Below, piece after piece: positions 44,447 to 53,601 of a stretch of 64,000 bases of DNA. The stretch covers positions 62,001 through 126,000 of the forward strand of contig CAJMOB010000003.1 of NCBI GenBank assembly GCA_905214925.1, written 5' to 3'. The notes beneath the pieces were generated by a model. That model was not told where the DNA came from, did not search any database, and worked only from the letters and a program-made list of their open reading frames with translations. The stretch comes from Scybalomonas sp905214925 (GTDB lineage Bacteria; Bacillota; Clostridia; Lachnospirales; Lachnospiraceae). The first letter of the stretch is position 1, and each line of letters starts with the position of its first letter. A program made the translations under genes and the position numbers.

Positions 44447-45394
44447 TTATTCTCCTTTTATTAACTCAAGATTTCTCTCAAAAATTCCATCAAACGCTAT
44501 TGTCTCTCGATATTTGGCAATGCGCTCTCCTTCAATTGTGAATTGTACTTTATTAATATTCGGCAATTCTACAAGAGAATTTACAATGGAATAAATAGTA
44601 ACTTCATCGCTAACATCTGTTACTCCCTCCAAAAACTTTCGATTGAGATCCACATAGCAAATGCCATCTTTTACAGAAGTTTTAATTACCTTTGTCCCCT
44701 CTGGAATCGTAGCTTTATATTCCTCAGAATCTGGACCTTTTATCAATTGTTCAATTACTTTTTGCTCCATAGAAATATTGCTACCAGTGTCCAACTGGGT
44801 TTGATATTTTACTAATTGTTCACCCTTTGTGTCCGCAAAATAAATACTAACTTCTCCATAAGCTCCATAACTGCTCAGCTCACTTGCATCCATAATAAAA
44901 CTTTCACTGTTCATAATACCGATCACTTTTCCATCCCGATCGGTAATTGGCTGCCCATTCATTGTGATTTCCACATTATTTACTTTTGGTAATTGGGTGA
45001 TGCTCTTAACAATTGCCCCTCGACAAAGCACCTCTGTAGCCATATCTAGCTTTCCATAGCCAGTATTAAAATCCAATGAAACATAGCTATCTTCAACTTT
45101 CACTTTATGAAAGCCCATATTTTCTGTAATAACCGCTTTATATTTTGACAGATCTGGTGATTGTTTTAACTGCTCTATAATGATTCCTACTGCCTCTTCG
45201 GTATCCTTTGGAATTTCCTCATATTCAAACCAATATTCTAATAACTTGGTTCCTTCTGGATTTAAATAATAAAGGGTAACTCCTTTTTCTTCATCTCCTG
45301 CTTGATAAGATTCTCCTTCTTGATTACAGCCAACGAAGCTGGCCATAATGATAAGCGCGAGCAATATATATTTTATTATCTGTTTTCGTTTCAA
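44447..45394 (-). CDS. GerMN-domain lipoprotein
   Basis: The 315-residue protein has a lipobox (IMASFVGC) and two tandem GerMN domains of about 110 residues (roughly 45-160 and 190-300). Both end in the pattern seen in SVKDGICYVDLNRKFLEGV and VEDSYVSLDFNTGYG. In Bacillus GerM, a sporulation and germination protein of this type, acts at the forespore membranes. The start is a TTG at 45394 with AAAGGAG. It lies three bases before comEC and 15 after a histidine kinase, so the same transcript mixes competence, signalling and spore or envelope functions. Confidence 0.88.
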   Translation of the reverse strand: MKRKQIIKYILLALIIMASFVGCNQEGESYQAGDEEKGVTLYYLNPEGTKLLEYWFEYEEIPKDTEEAVGIIIEQLKQSPDLSKYKAVITENMGFHKVKVEDSYVSLDFNTGYGKLDMATEVLCRGAIVKSITQLPKVNNVEITMNGQPITDRDGKVIGIMNSESFIMDASELSSYGAYGEVSIYFADTKGEQLVKYQTQLDTGSNISMEQKVIEQLIKGPDSEEYKATIPEGTKVIKTSVKDGICYVDLNRKFLEGVTDVSDEVTIYSIVNSLVELPNINKVQFTIEGERIAKYRETIAFDGIFERNLELIKGE

Positions 45395-45409
45395 CTTTTT
45401 GGCTCCTTT

Positions 45410-46801
45410 CTACACTACATAATTAAGAGGAATTCGAATTGTAAAAGTCGTACCTTCCCCTTCTTTGCTATAGAGTTTTATGGCACCTTTGTGCATTAAA
45501 ATAGCATTTCGTGTAATAGAAAGACCAAGCCCTGTTCCACCCGTTTCCCTTGAACGAGCTTTATCCACCCGATAGAAGCGTTCAAAAATTTGATCTTGGC
45601 AATCCTCTGGTATTCCCACACCAGAATCCGCAATCTTAACATAGAAAAACTTATGATCCGCATTTAAAGATACACGAATCCAACCATTATCCACATTATA
45701 TTTAATTGCATTTTCCACTAAGTTAGAAAATGCCAAAGAGAACTTCACTTCATCAATTTCTGCTGATACAGGACGAAAACTTTCAAAGACAATTTCTATA
45801 TTTCTCTTTGCCGCAAGAGGTCGTAATCGTTTCAAAAGCATTTCCAAAAGCTCATTAATATCAACCGTTGTAATATTTAAAGCAGAAGCCTTCTTATCCA
45901 TTTTTACTAGAGCTAATAGATCGTTAATAATCTTATTCTCTCGTTCAATTTCCGCTGCAATATCCACTAAAAATTCTCGATATAGTTCCGCTGGAACTCC
46001 TTCTTGAGAGAGCAAAGAATCCGCAAGCACTTTCATAGAAGTGATCGGTGTCTTTAATTCATGAGATACATTGGATACAAATTCTTGTCTTGAATCTTCC
46101 ACCGCTTGAATTTTTGCTGTAATGTCATTAATAACGGAAGCCATTGTTTGCATTTCAACATAGCCTTCTACTGGAATCTTTTCATCTAAATGTCCATCTG
46201 CCATATGACGAATGGCTTCATTAAACACTTTAAACCGTTTTGTCAAAAGAGAAGCAAGTCCCCATGCAATGCTCACTGCTAAAATTATAAATATCACATA
46301 CAACGTCTGACTTTTTTCTCGAATGGCTAACTGAGTCATGGCAATATCTTCTGTTGATATAAATGCCATTACAATTCCTTGACAAGCCTTTCCACCTTCA
46401 TCAAAAATAGGGACCATCACTTCTGCATATCCCTTTTTTGTCTCATAAAATTTCAGCGTATCTCCCCGCATCATGCGAATCATATCTTCTGAAATAAAAT
46501 ATTTATTTTGATCAAATCCATATGTGTCTTTGATAATCCGAAAATTTTTATCAAGAATCATAATTCTTCCCTCTAGCACATTGGCCAGTTGATCAACCTC
46601 CACATCCAGTGTGCTAGAAGAATCTTGAATTAGAAAATTTAAATTATATACTTGGTTTGCAAGCATATTACATTGTAATTGCACTTGATTTATCTTCTGT
46701 TCTATTGATTTTTTATAGTAAGCATTCTCTAAACTTTTCCCAAAAATAAAGAGCATCGCCATCGTCAAAGAAAAAAAGGAAAGAAATACAGCAAACTTCA
46801 T
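45410..46801 (-). CDS. Sensor histidine kinase
   Basis: The 463-residue membrane kinase has helices at residues about 1-20 and 167-187 flanking an extracellular dCache/PAS-like sensor of about 145 residues. A HAMP segment follows, then phospho-acceptor H247 in FVSNVSHELKTPITSMK. The ATPase boxes are NLVENAIKYN, DSGVGIPED and GGTGLGLSI. It should pass phosphate to the OmpR-type regulator encoded 19 bases upstream. No Shine-Dalgarno precedes the ATG at 46801, and the frame is open further back into the regulator gene, so the true start may lie a few codons upstream. The signal is unknown. Confidence 0.92.
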   Translation of the reverse strand: MKFAVFLSFFSLTMAMLFIFGKSLENAYYKKSIEQKINQVQLQCNMLANQVYNLNFLIQDSSSTLDVEVDQLANVLEGRIMILDKNFRIIKDTYGFDQNKYFISEDMIRMMRGDTLKFYETKKGYAEVMVPIFDEGGKACQGIVMAFISTEDIAMTQLAIREKSQTLYVIFIILAVSIAWGLASLLTKRFKVFNEAIRHMADGHLDEKIPVEGYVEMQTMASVINDITAKIQAVEDSRQEFVSNVSHELKTPITSMKVLADSLLSQEGVPAELYREFLVDIAAEIERENKIINDLLALVKMDKKASALNITTVDINELLEMLLKRLRPLAAKRNIEIVFESFRPVSAEIDEVKFSLAFSNLVENAIKYNVDNGWIRVSLNADHKFFYVKIADSGVGIPEDCQDQIFERFYRVDKARSRETGGTGLGLSITRNAILMHKGAIKLYSKEGEGTTFTIRIPLNYVV

Positions 46802-46820
46802 ACTTTTTAAGCCATTCAGC

Positions 46821-47516
46821 TTAATTTTGAGACTGGAAATAATATCCTACACCCCATTTCGTATGTATATACTTTGGATCTCCTGGATTGCTTTCAATTT
46901 TTTCACGAAGTCTACGAATATGAACGTCAACCGTTCTCACGTCTCCAGGATAGTCATATCCCCAAACGGTATTCAATAATTTCTCTCTGCTATATACTTT
47001 CTCTGGATTTGTAATTAACAATTCCACAAGATCAAATTCTTTTGCTGTTAAGTTGACTTCCTTCCCATCAATATGAACACGACGGCTTTCGCAATCAATT
47101 TTAAGTCCGCCAGAAGTAATCACTCTTTGTTGTTGTTTTTCGCTCACTTGTTTGCTACTTCTTCTTAAAATAACTTTAATTCTCGCCTTTACTTCTAATA
47201 TATTGAATGGTTTTGTAATATAATCATCTGCGCCATATTCCAATCCGAGAATCTTATCCATATCATCTCCTTTTGCTGTTAACATAATAATTGGAACATC
47301 GGAAAATTCTCGGATCTGTTGGCACACTTCAAATCCCGTTAACTTCGGAAGCATCACATCTAGCAGAATAATATCATAACTATTATTTCTTGCCATATTG
47401 AGTGCTTCTTCGCCATCATAGGCGCAATCTACTTGCATATCATCTTGTTCTAAGCTGAATTTAATACCTTTTACGATCAGCTTTTCATCATCTACTACTA
47501 ATACTTTTCTTCCCAT
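46821..47516 (-). CDS. OmpR/PhoB-family response regulator
   Basis: The 231-residue regulator has a receiver domain with the acidic pair at the end of VLVVDDEKLI, phospho-acceptor D53 in IILLDVMLPKL, and T/K switch residues in IMLTAKGDD and YITKPFNIL. A winged-helix DNA-binding domain follows (LTAKEFDLVELLITNPEKVY, GDVRTVDVHIRRLREKIESN). GAGGTGAATAG precedes the ATG. It lies between comEA and the kinase, and its targets are unknown. Its position suggests it could control this competence operon or envelope genes. Confidence 0.95.
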   Translation of the reverse strand: MGRKVLVVDDEKLIVKGIKFSLEQDDMQVDCAYDGEEALNMARNNSYDIILLDVMLPKLTGFEVCQQIREFSDVPIIMLTAKGDDMDKILGLEYGADDYITKPFNILEVKARIKVILRRSSKQVSEKQQQRVITSGGLKIDCESRRVHIDGKEVNLTAKEFDLVELLITNPEKVYSREKLLNTVWGYDYPGDVRTVDVHIRRLREKIESNPGDPKYIHTKWGVGYYFQSQN

Positions 47517-47530
47517 TTTTTCTATTCACC

Positions 47531-48127
47531 TCAGTGTATTGTTATCAAATCCTTCACTTTTTGAAAGACTCCTTCTTTAATTCCCCTTATTTCTTTCAAC
47601 TCATCAATAGAACGAAACGCTCCATGTTCTTCCCGATAAGCAATAATCGCTTCCGCCTTTGCTTCTCCAATTCCTGAAAGAGACATAAGTTGTTCCTTTG
47701 TCGCTGTATTTATGTTTATTTTTTGTTGGCTCTCACTATCACTTTCGTTAGGAAACTCTTGATTTTCACTGAGGTCTTCACCCTTCTTTGGAATAATAAT
47801 TTGCTCTCCATCAGAAAGCTGTCTCGCTAAATTCACTCTTTTTTCATCTGCATCATGATTGAATCCGCCAGCCTTTTTTACAGCATCTTTCACTCTGCTT
47901 CCTTCTAAAAGTTCATAGACATCAGGATACTTCACTTCTCCACATATATAGACATAAATTGTACATTGGTTTGTTGTCTTTCCTGACACTTCTGTCTCAG
48001 AAAAGTCTGTTGTCTGCTCTGTTTGCTCTTTGAGCAGAATCTCAGTTTCACTCTGGGAATCACTACAGGCTGTAAGACTTACAGCTGTCAGGACAAAAAA
48101 TAAATAAAGGAATACGCCTTTCTTCAT
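47531..48127 (-). CDS. comEA: DNA-binding competence protein ComEA, lipoprotein form
   Basis: The 198-residue protein has an SLBB-type region (YVYICGEVKYPDVYELLEGS, then QLSDGEQIIIPKKGED) and a C-terminal helix-hairpin-helix pair (INTATKEQLMSLSGIGEAKA, SIDELKEIRGIKEGVFQKVK) that binds double-stranded DNA outside the membrane. The N-terminus ends in LTACSDS, a lipobox, so it may be lipid-anchored and not held by a membrane helix as in Bacillus ComEA. AAAGGAG precedes the ATG. It is the first gene of the operon that ends with comEC. Confidence 0.92.
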   Translation of the reverse strand: MKKGVFLYLFFVLTAVSLTACSDSQSETEILLKEQTEQTTDFSETEVSGKTTNQCTIYVYICGEVKYPDVYELLEGSRVKDAVKKAGGFNHDADEKRVNLARQLSDGEQIIIPKKGEDLSENQEFPNESDSESQQKININTATKEQLMSLSGIGEAKAEAIIAYREEHGAFRSIDELKEIRGIKEGVFQKVKDLITIH

Positions 48128-48266
48128 ACAATGATAACTCCTTTCATTGTATAATAGATCTCAGATTACGACAAGTGGATCCATTGGTATCCTCTGTCAT
48201 TTATGGCGTTATCTTTATTGTACCGAATCTTTCTCTCCTTTTCAACTGATAAATCTTACTAATTAC

Positions 48267-48707
48267 TTACGATTTCCACTGAAAAAGTGCAATACCTGAC
48301 ACTGCGATTAACACGCCTAGTAATTTTGTCCAATAAAATGGCATTTTTTCCGCGCCAAACAGTCCAAAAAGCTCAATGAGATAGGCTACAAAAATCTGTG
48401 CAATGACGATAACTAACACCGCTTTTGCTGGTCCTAATTTTTGCATTGCCATAATAACTGTCCATGTGATCATAGCGCCTATTACACCACCCAAAAGTAA
48501 ATATTTTGGCTCTACTTTTATTATCTTTAATAAATTATGCTCTTTTCTTTCTGTAAAGAACCAAATAACCATGCAGACAAGAAACCCTGTCAATTGCACA
48601 AAACTATTTGTCACCCAAACACCGCTTTGTTTTGTAACACCTGTGTTAAATACACCTTGAATTGACATAAGTGCCCCAGATATGAGCGCAATTAAAAATC
48701 CGATCAT
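48267..48707 (-). CDS. Small DMT-superfamily transporter (DUF606/YdcZ type)
   Basis: This 146-residue protein has four to five membrane helices. It starts MIGFLIALISGALMSIQGVF and has the family motifs NTGVTKQSGVWVTNSFVQ, GGVIGAMITWTVIMAMQKLG and LLGVLIAVSGIALFQW. Members of this half-size DMT group are thought to be exporters, but substrates are unknown. GGAGG lies nine bases before the ATG. It is a single gene. Confidence 0.88.
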   Translation of the reverse strand: MIGFLIALISGALMSIQGVFNTGVTKQSGVWVTNSFVQLTGFLVCMVIWFFTERKEHNLLKIIKVEPKYLLLGGVIGAMITWTVIMAMQKLGPAKAVLVIVIAQIFVAYLIELFGLFGAEKMPFYWTKLLGVLIAVSGIALFQWKS

Positions 48708-48794
48708 TTGATAGCCTCCTTCATTTTTTGTTTTGAACTTTTTTCAAAACTCATTTCTTTTTTAGGCTTTCCAAACAATCTCTTTTTATACATA

Positions 48795-48837
48795 AAAACG
48801 ATGAGAAACATTCGTTATCCGTTTCTCATCGTTTTTT
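48795..48837. terminator. Terminator after the orphan lipoprotein gene
   Basis: AAAACGATGAGAAAC (48795-48809) pairs with GTTTCTCATCGTTTT (48821-48835). It closes the arginine operon on the minus strand and has T runs on both sides. Confidence 0.85.
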
Positions 48838-48933
48838 ATATCTTCGTTTTCTATGTCTTAAACAACATGCACATTGTTTAAAGCTTATGACTCTTATCCC
48901 CTACTCTAATAGGTATCTTGACATATCACCAGC

Positions 48934-50193
48934 TTATGAAGAAAGAAGGTGCTCCATTTTCTTTTGTACCTCATCCATCTGCCTTGATACGGTAGCACCA
49001 TTCCATATATTTTCATTGGCAATTCTCATATAATTCCAAAAATATTCCATAACTTTTCCTTTTGGAATTGGCATACTTTTCTCATACTGACGATAAATCA
49101 TCTGCAAACGTTCATCCTCGTAAAAAATTCCTTTTTTTGCCGATAATCGTCCAATCGTATCGTATTGTTGATTGGCAAATTCATAAGATAGATAACTGGC
49201 AAAAAGCTCTGCAGCTTTTTGTTGTTTTGACTGCTCATTGACAACAGCTAATTCTGTAATGGACAAACTGTTGCTCTCAATCTCATCTGTTAAGTCAGGC
49301 AGTAATGCCACTTTATAAGAACTATTTTTTGGAATTCGATTGATGGCATCGGTTTCACAAATAGCAAATACCGCTTCATTATGTTCAATCGAACTTAAAA
49401 CCGTTTCATAATCTACCGTTTTCATCGTACCAATGGGTAAATTATTGAGCTCTTGAAAATATTTCATGGCTTCTATTGTCTGATAATTATTAATTTTAAA
49501 CAAAGATGTGTCATCTCCCGTATCACCAAACAGCTCCATAGAATCTCCTAAAAACATAAAATTTGTATAAGGATCCGTTAAATCCCATTTGAATAAATTG
49601 GTATTATCCTTTTTATCCGAAAGCTGTTCTCCATATTCAATCATTTCATCAAATGTGGTCGGCGCATATCTCACATCTTCCCCATGATAAAGTAAAAAAT
49701 ACGTATCAAAGTAAAGCGGATATCCATACATACCATCTTGTAAACTTCCCGCCTTTATGGCTGTTTTCGGATAATTTTCTTCTAAAAACTGCTGAGGAAA
49801 AAATTCTACCTGTTTTGCAATTCCATACTGCTTTGCTTGTTGTAACTGTCCATTGGAAATAAAATAAAGATCTGGTGCCTCATTGCTCTTACTCTTTAGC
49901 ACAATCTCCTTTAAATAATCCGTTTTCTTTACACAATGGCTTTCCACTTCAATCGAATATTTTTCTTCAAAAGCTTCCGCTGCTTCTAATAAAAATTGCT
50001 CTTCCTCTTCTTTTTGATACCAAACATTTAATTTTGCGTTTTTTTCCACAGGAAAATCTTTTTTTAGTCTTTCATAACTCATACGATTCCTAGACTCTTT
50101 CTTATTGTCCGCTTTATTGCATCCAGACAATAAAAAAATAGAAACCAATGCAATAACACCCCTATAAAATACCTTCCTAAAACTTCGTTTCAT
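48934..50193 (-). CDS. Orphan extracellular solute-binding lipoprotein in the arginine operon
   Basis: The 419-residue protein has a signal peptide and lipobox (IFLLSGCNKA). A MalE-like fold follows: KLNVWYQKEEEEQFLLEAAE, APDLYFISNGQLQQAKQYGI and EYFWNYMRIANENIWNGA. No permease or ATPase gene is near. It starts three bases after argD and has no promoter of its own, so it is transcribed as the last gene of argC-argJ-argB-argD. Binding proteins of this fold usually hold oligosaccharides, so arginine binding is not implied. The reason for its place in an arginine operon is unknown. It could serve as a receptor or as a partner of a remote transporter. Confidence 0.85.
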   Translation of the reverse strand: MKRSFRKVFYRGVIALVSIFLLSGCNKADNKKESRNRMSYERLKKDFPVEKNAKLNVWYQKEEEEQFLLEAAEAFEEKYSIEVESHCVKKTDYLKEIVLKSKSNEAPDLYFISNGQLQQAKQYGIAKQVEFFPQQFLEENYPKTAIKAGSLQDGMYGYPLYFDTYFLLYHGEDVRYAPTTFDEMIEYGEQLSDKKDNTNLFKWDLTDPYTNFMFLGDSMELFGDTGDDTSLFKINNYQTIEAMKYFQELNNLPIGTMKTVDYETVLSSIEHNEAVFAICETDAINRIPKNSSYKVALLPDLTDEIESNSLSITELAVVNEQSKQQKAAELFASYLSYEFANQQYDTIGRLSAKKGIFYEDERLQMIYRQYEKSMPIPKGKVMEYFWNYMRIANENIWNGATVSRQMDEVQKKMEHLLSS

Positions 50194-50196
50194 TTC

Positions 50197-51375
50197 CTAT
50201 AAACACCTTTCCAATATGGAAAGCATCTCATCTACATGGTGTTTTTCTATAATCAGTGGTGGCACGAAACGAATCGTATTATTACCTGCCGATAAAAGAA
50301 TCAACCCCTGTTTGAGCGCTTTCTTAATCACTTCTAAAACAGAGACTTCTGGTTTTAATTCAAGCCCATGCATTAAACCAATTCCTCTATGTTCTTTTAT
50401 CATATCATATTTTTGTGCCAATGTGTTCAGCTTTTCTCCAAGATATTCTCCAATTTCTCCCACATGCTCTACAATCTTTTGTTCTTCAAATAAATCATAC
50501 ACTTTGCTAACTGCAGCAGTAGCCAGTGGATTCCCTCCATAAGTTGTTCCATGATCTCCTGTCACTAAAGTAGAACTGCACTTTTTACTGGCTACAAACG
50601 CTCCTACGGGAACTCCACATCCTAACGCCTTTGCAAGCGTTATAATATCTGGCTTTACACCATAAAGTTCATGGGCATACATAGCGCCACAACGTCCCAT
50701 TCCACATTGAATTTCATCAAAAATTAAAAGAATATCCTTTTCATCACAAAGGTTTCTAAGCCCTTTTAAAAACTCTTTGTTGGCAGGATAAATGCCTCCC
50801 TCTCCTTGTACTACTTCTGTAATAATGGCACAAGTGCGATCCGTTATTTTACTCTTAACATCCTCTAGATCATTAAACGTTGCAAAAACTGCACTAATTC
50901 CCTTTGGAATCATTCCTTCTCGATATTTTTTTGTACCAGTCACCGATAAAGCTCCTTGACTTCTTCCATGAAATCCATGATCCATAGCGATAATTTCGTA
51001 TTCTTTTGTCGAATCTTTTAAATAAGCATATTTTCTAGCTAATTTTATGGCTCCTTCAATAGCTTCCGTCCCACTATTGGTAAAAAATACTTTATCAAGG
51101 CCTGTAGTCTCTACAATCTTTGTAGCTGCTTTTATTGCTGGAACATTGTAATATAAATTAGATGTATGAATGAGTTTATCGATCTGATCTTTTAACGCTT
51201 GATTATATGCTTCATTATGATATCCTAAGGCAAAAACCGCAATTCCTGATCCAAAATCTAAATATCGCTTCCCATGGATATCATATAAATAAACGCCTTC
51301 TCCTTTTTCAAACACTACAGGAAAACGGTTATAAGTCTTCATGATGACTTTTTCTGCTTGTTCTTGATAATTCAT
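50197..51375 (-). CDS. argD: Acetylornithine aminotransferase
   Basis: This 392-residue class-III PLP aminotransferase has FGSGIAVFALGYHN, FTNSGTEAIEGAIKLARKY, MDHGFHGRSQGALSVTG, LLIFDEIQCGMGRCG and the PLP lysine in ITLAKALGCGVPVGAF. It makes N-acetylornithine from the semialdehyde in arginine synthesis. AAGGAATGG precedes the ATG. It lies 30 bases after argB. Confidence 0.96.
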   Translation of the reverse strand: MNYQEQAEKVIMKTYNRFPVVFEKGEGVYLYDIHGKRYLDFGSGIAVFALGYHNEAYNQALKDQIDKLIHTSNLYYNVPAIKAATKIVETTGLDKVFFTNSGTEAIEGAIKLARKYAYLKDSTKEYEIIAMDHGFHGRSQGALSVTGTKKYREGMIPKGISAVFATFNDLEDVKSKITDRTCAIITEVVQGEGGIYPANKEFLKGLRNLCDEKDILLIFDEIQCGMGRCGAMYAHELYGVKPDIITLAKALGCGVPVGAFVASKKCSSTLVTGDHGTTYGGNPLATAAVSKVYDLFEEQKIVEHVGEIGEYLGEKLNTLAQKYDMIKEHRGIGLMHGLELKPEVSVLEVIKKALKQGLILLSAGNNTIRFVPPLIIEKHHVDEMLSILERCL

Positions 51376-51405
51376 GTCCCCATTCCTTCCTTTCTCATAA
51401 TTTGT

Positions 51406-52284
51406 TTAAAATAAAGGTTCTTTTACAATTGCCGTTCCGATTCCTTTCTCAGTGAAAAACTCAAGAAGGAGACAATGTTTTTGACGCCCATCTAAAATAT
51501 GGACTCTTCCTACTCCACTTTCCACCGCTTCAATACAATTAGTGAGTTTTGGAATCATTCCACCGCCGACAACTCCATTTTCAATAAATTTTTTTGCTGT
51601 TGGCAAATCCATCTCGGAAATCAACGTTTCTTTATCGTTCGGATCCACATAAACACCTTCAATATCCGTTAAAAACACTAATTTTTCTGCATGAATCCCT
51701 TTTGCAATGGCACAGGCCGCATCATCCGCATTGATATTATAAGCTTCAAATTCATCCCCTAATCCGATGGGCGCAATAACAGGGACATAATCATCTTCCA
51801 TTAAGTTTTCCAATAAATCTGCTTGCACCTCTTTTACCTGTCCAACAAATCCGATATCTTTTCCATCAGAATATTTCTTCTCTACCCGAAGCATTCCTCC
51901 ATCGCGTCCACTTAATCCAACGGCTTTAATCCCCTGTTTTTCCATCATTGCCACAAGGCTTTTATTCACTTTATTAAGTACCATTTCTGCCACTTCTATC
52001 GTATCTTCATCGGTGACACGAAGCCCATTGACAAACTTAGGTTCTTTTCCTAACAACGTCACCCATTTGCTAATTTCTTTTCCGCCTCCATGGACAATAA
52101 TCGGTTTCATTCCAATCAGTTTTAAAAGAGCCACATCTTTAATCACATTATACTTTAAATCCTCATCAAGCATGGCACTCCCTCCATACTTTACAACAAT
52201 CTTTGCCCCATTAAATCTACGAATATAAGGCAACGCTTCGATTAATGTATGGGCTTTTAACATAACTTCACTTTCTACTTGCAT
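51406..52284 (-). CDS. argB: Acetylglutamate kinase
   Basis: The 292-residue amino-acid kinase has IVVKYGGSAM, PIIVHGGGKEISKW, GLSGRDGGMLRVEKK and VGGGMIPKLTNCIEAV. It phosphorylates N-acetylglutamate. The N-terminal helix of about 20 residues (MLKAHTLIEALPYIRRFNG) is the one that forms the arginine-sensitive hexamer in feedback-inhibited forms. GAGGAG precedes the ATG. Confidence 0.97.
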   Translation of the reverse strand: MQVESEVMLKAHTLIEALPYIRRFNGAKIVVKYGGSAMLDEDLKYNVIKDVALLKLIGMKPIIVHGGGKEISKWVTLLGKEPKFVNGLRVTDEDTIEVAEMVLNKVNKSLVAMMEKQGIKAVGLSGRDGGMLRVEKKYSDGKDIGFVGQVKEVQADLLENLMEDDYVPVIAPIGLGDEFEAYNINADDAACAIAKGIHAEKLVFLTDIEGVYVDPNDKETLISEMDLPTAKKFIENGVVGGGMIPKLTNCIEAVESGVGRVHILDGRQKHCLLLEFFTEKGIGTAIVKEPLF

Positions 52285-52330
52285 TTTTTCTCCTCTTTTC
52301 TTCCTATCCTATTCATTTTTATTGTTAAAA

Positions 52331-53557
52331 TTAAGAGCGATAATCTGCGTTAATATTTACATATTCATGGGTTAAATCACAGCCCCAAGCCGTAGCTTCT
52401 TCCCTACCGCCTTTTACATCCGCGATACAAATAACATGGGAAGAGGATAAGATTTTTGTTGCAACTTCTTCATCATATCCCGTTGCAAGGCCATCTTTTA
52501 CTAAACAAAGACTTCCATATTCACTTTCGATAGTAATATCCGCCTTATCCGGATCAAATTCCGCTCCTGAATATCCCATGGCACAAAAGATTCTTCCCCA
52601 GTTAGCATCTTTTCCATAAATAGCTGCCTTTGTCAAATTGGAGCAAGCAACGGATTTGCTTAAAAGTTTCGCATCTTCTTTTGTCTTTGCATTGAGGACC
52701 GTCACTTCAAATAATTTCGTAGCCCCTTCTCCGTCTTCTGCGATTCGTTTTGCCAAATACGTGTTGACATAATTAAGGGCTTCTACAAATGTTTCATAGG
52801 CTTCATTTTCACAATCAATTACGGGATTTCCTGCCAATCCATTGGCTAGTATATAAGCCGTGTCATTGGTTGATGTGTCCCCATCAACAGAAACCATATT
52901 ATAAGTATCTTGTACATTATCATACAGCGCTTTTTGTAACATTTCTTTTGTAATGGCGATATCCGTTGTAATAAAAGCTAACATCGTTCCCATATTCGGA
53001 TGAATCATGCCAGCTCCTTTACACATACCACCCATTGTCACCACAGTTCCATCTATTTCAAATGTTACCGCAATTTCTTTTTTATGAGTATCTGTCGTCA
53101 TAATAGCTTCTGCCGCCATACTGGCGGATTGTCTATCCTCTTTTAACGCAGGTACTAAAAGTTCAATTCCCGCCTCAATCATATTCATTGGCAGTTGGTT
53201 CCCAATGACACCTGTAGAGCAAACAAGCACTTCTTCTTTTTGAAGTCCTAATTTCTTTGCGGTCATCTTTGCCATATTCTCACAATTTTTCATGCCTTCT
53301 TCTCCTGTACAAGCATTAGCAACACCGCTATTTACAACAATCGCCTGCACCTTTTGCTGTGTTTTTACAAGTTGTTTTCCCCATTTTACAGGAGCAGCTT
53401 TTACTTTATTTCTTGTAAATGTCCCTGCAAACACCGCAGGTATTTCACTATAAATTAATGCCATATCTTTTTTTGATTTTCCCTTACGAATTCCTGCATG
53501 AAGTCCTGCTGCTTGAAATCCTTTTGCTGAAGTTACGCCACCATCGATTACTTTCAT
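52331..53557 (-). CDS. argJ: Glutamate N-acetyltransferase/amino-acid acetyltransferase
   Basis: The 408-residue precursor is cut into alpha and beta chains before the nucleophile threonine in MIHPNMGTMLAFITTD. Glycine stands where most ArgJ proteins have alanine in NMATML. It recycles the acetyl group from acetylornithine to glutamate. It has VVNSGVANACTGEEG and VSVDGDTSTNDTAYILANG. The ATG at 53557 follows AAGGAG. Two earlier in-frame ATGs overlap that signal and are not used. No argA or argE was seen in the window, consistent with the cyclic pathway. Confidence 0.96.
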   Translation of the reverse strand: MKVIDGGVTSAKGFQAAGLHAGIRKGKSKKDMALIYSEIPAVFAGTFTRNKVKAAPVKWGKQLVKTQQKVQAIVVNSGVANACTGEEGMKNCENMAKMTAKKLGLQKEEVLVCSTGVIGNQLPMNMIEAGIELLVPALKEDRQSASMAAEAIMTTDTHKKEIAVTFEIDGTVVTMGGMCKGAGMIHPNMGTMLAFITTDIAITKEMLQKALYDNVQDTYNMVSVDGDTSTNDTAYILANGLAGNPVIDCENEAYETFVEALNYVNTYLAKRIAEDGEGATKLFEVTVLNAKTKEDAKLLSKSVACSNLTKAAIYGKDANWGRIFCAMGYSGAEFDPDKADITIESEYGSLCLVKDGLATGYDEEVATKILSSSHVICIADVKGGREEATAWGCDLTHEYVNINADYRS

Positions 53558-53601
53558 ATTCATTCTCCTTCTTATCATTACTTATTTCATTATGCGGATT
53601 T

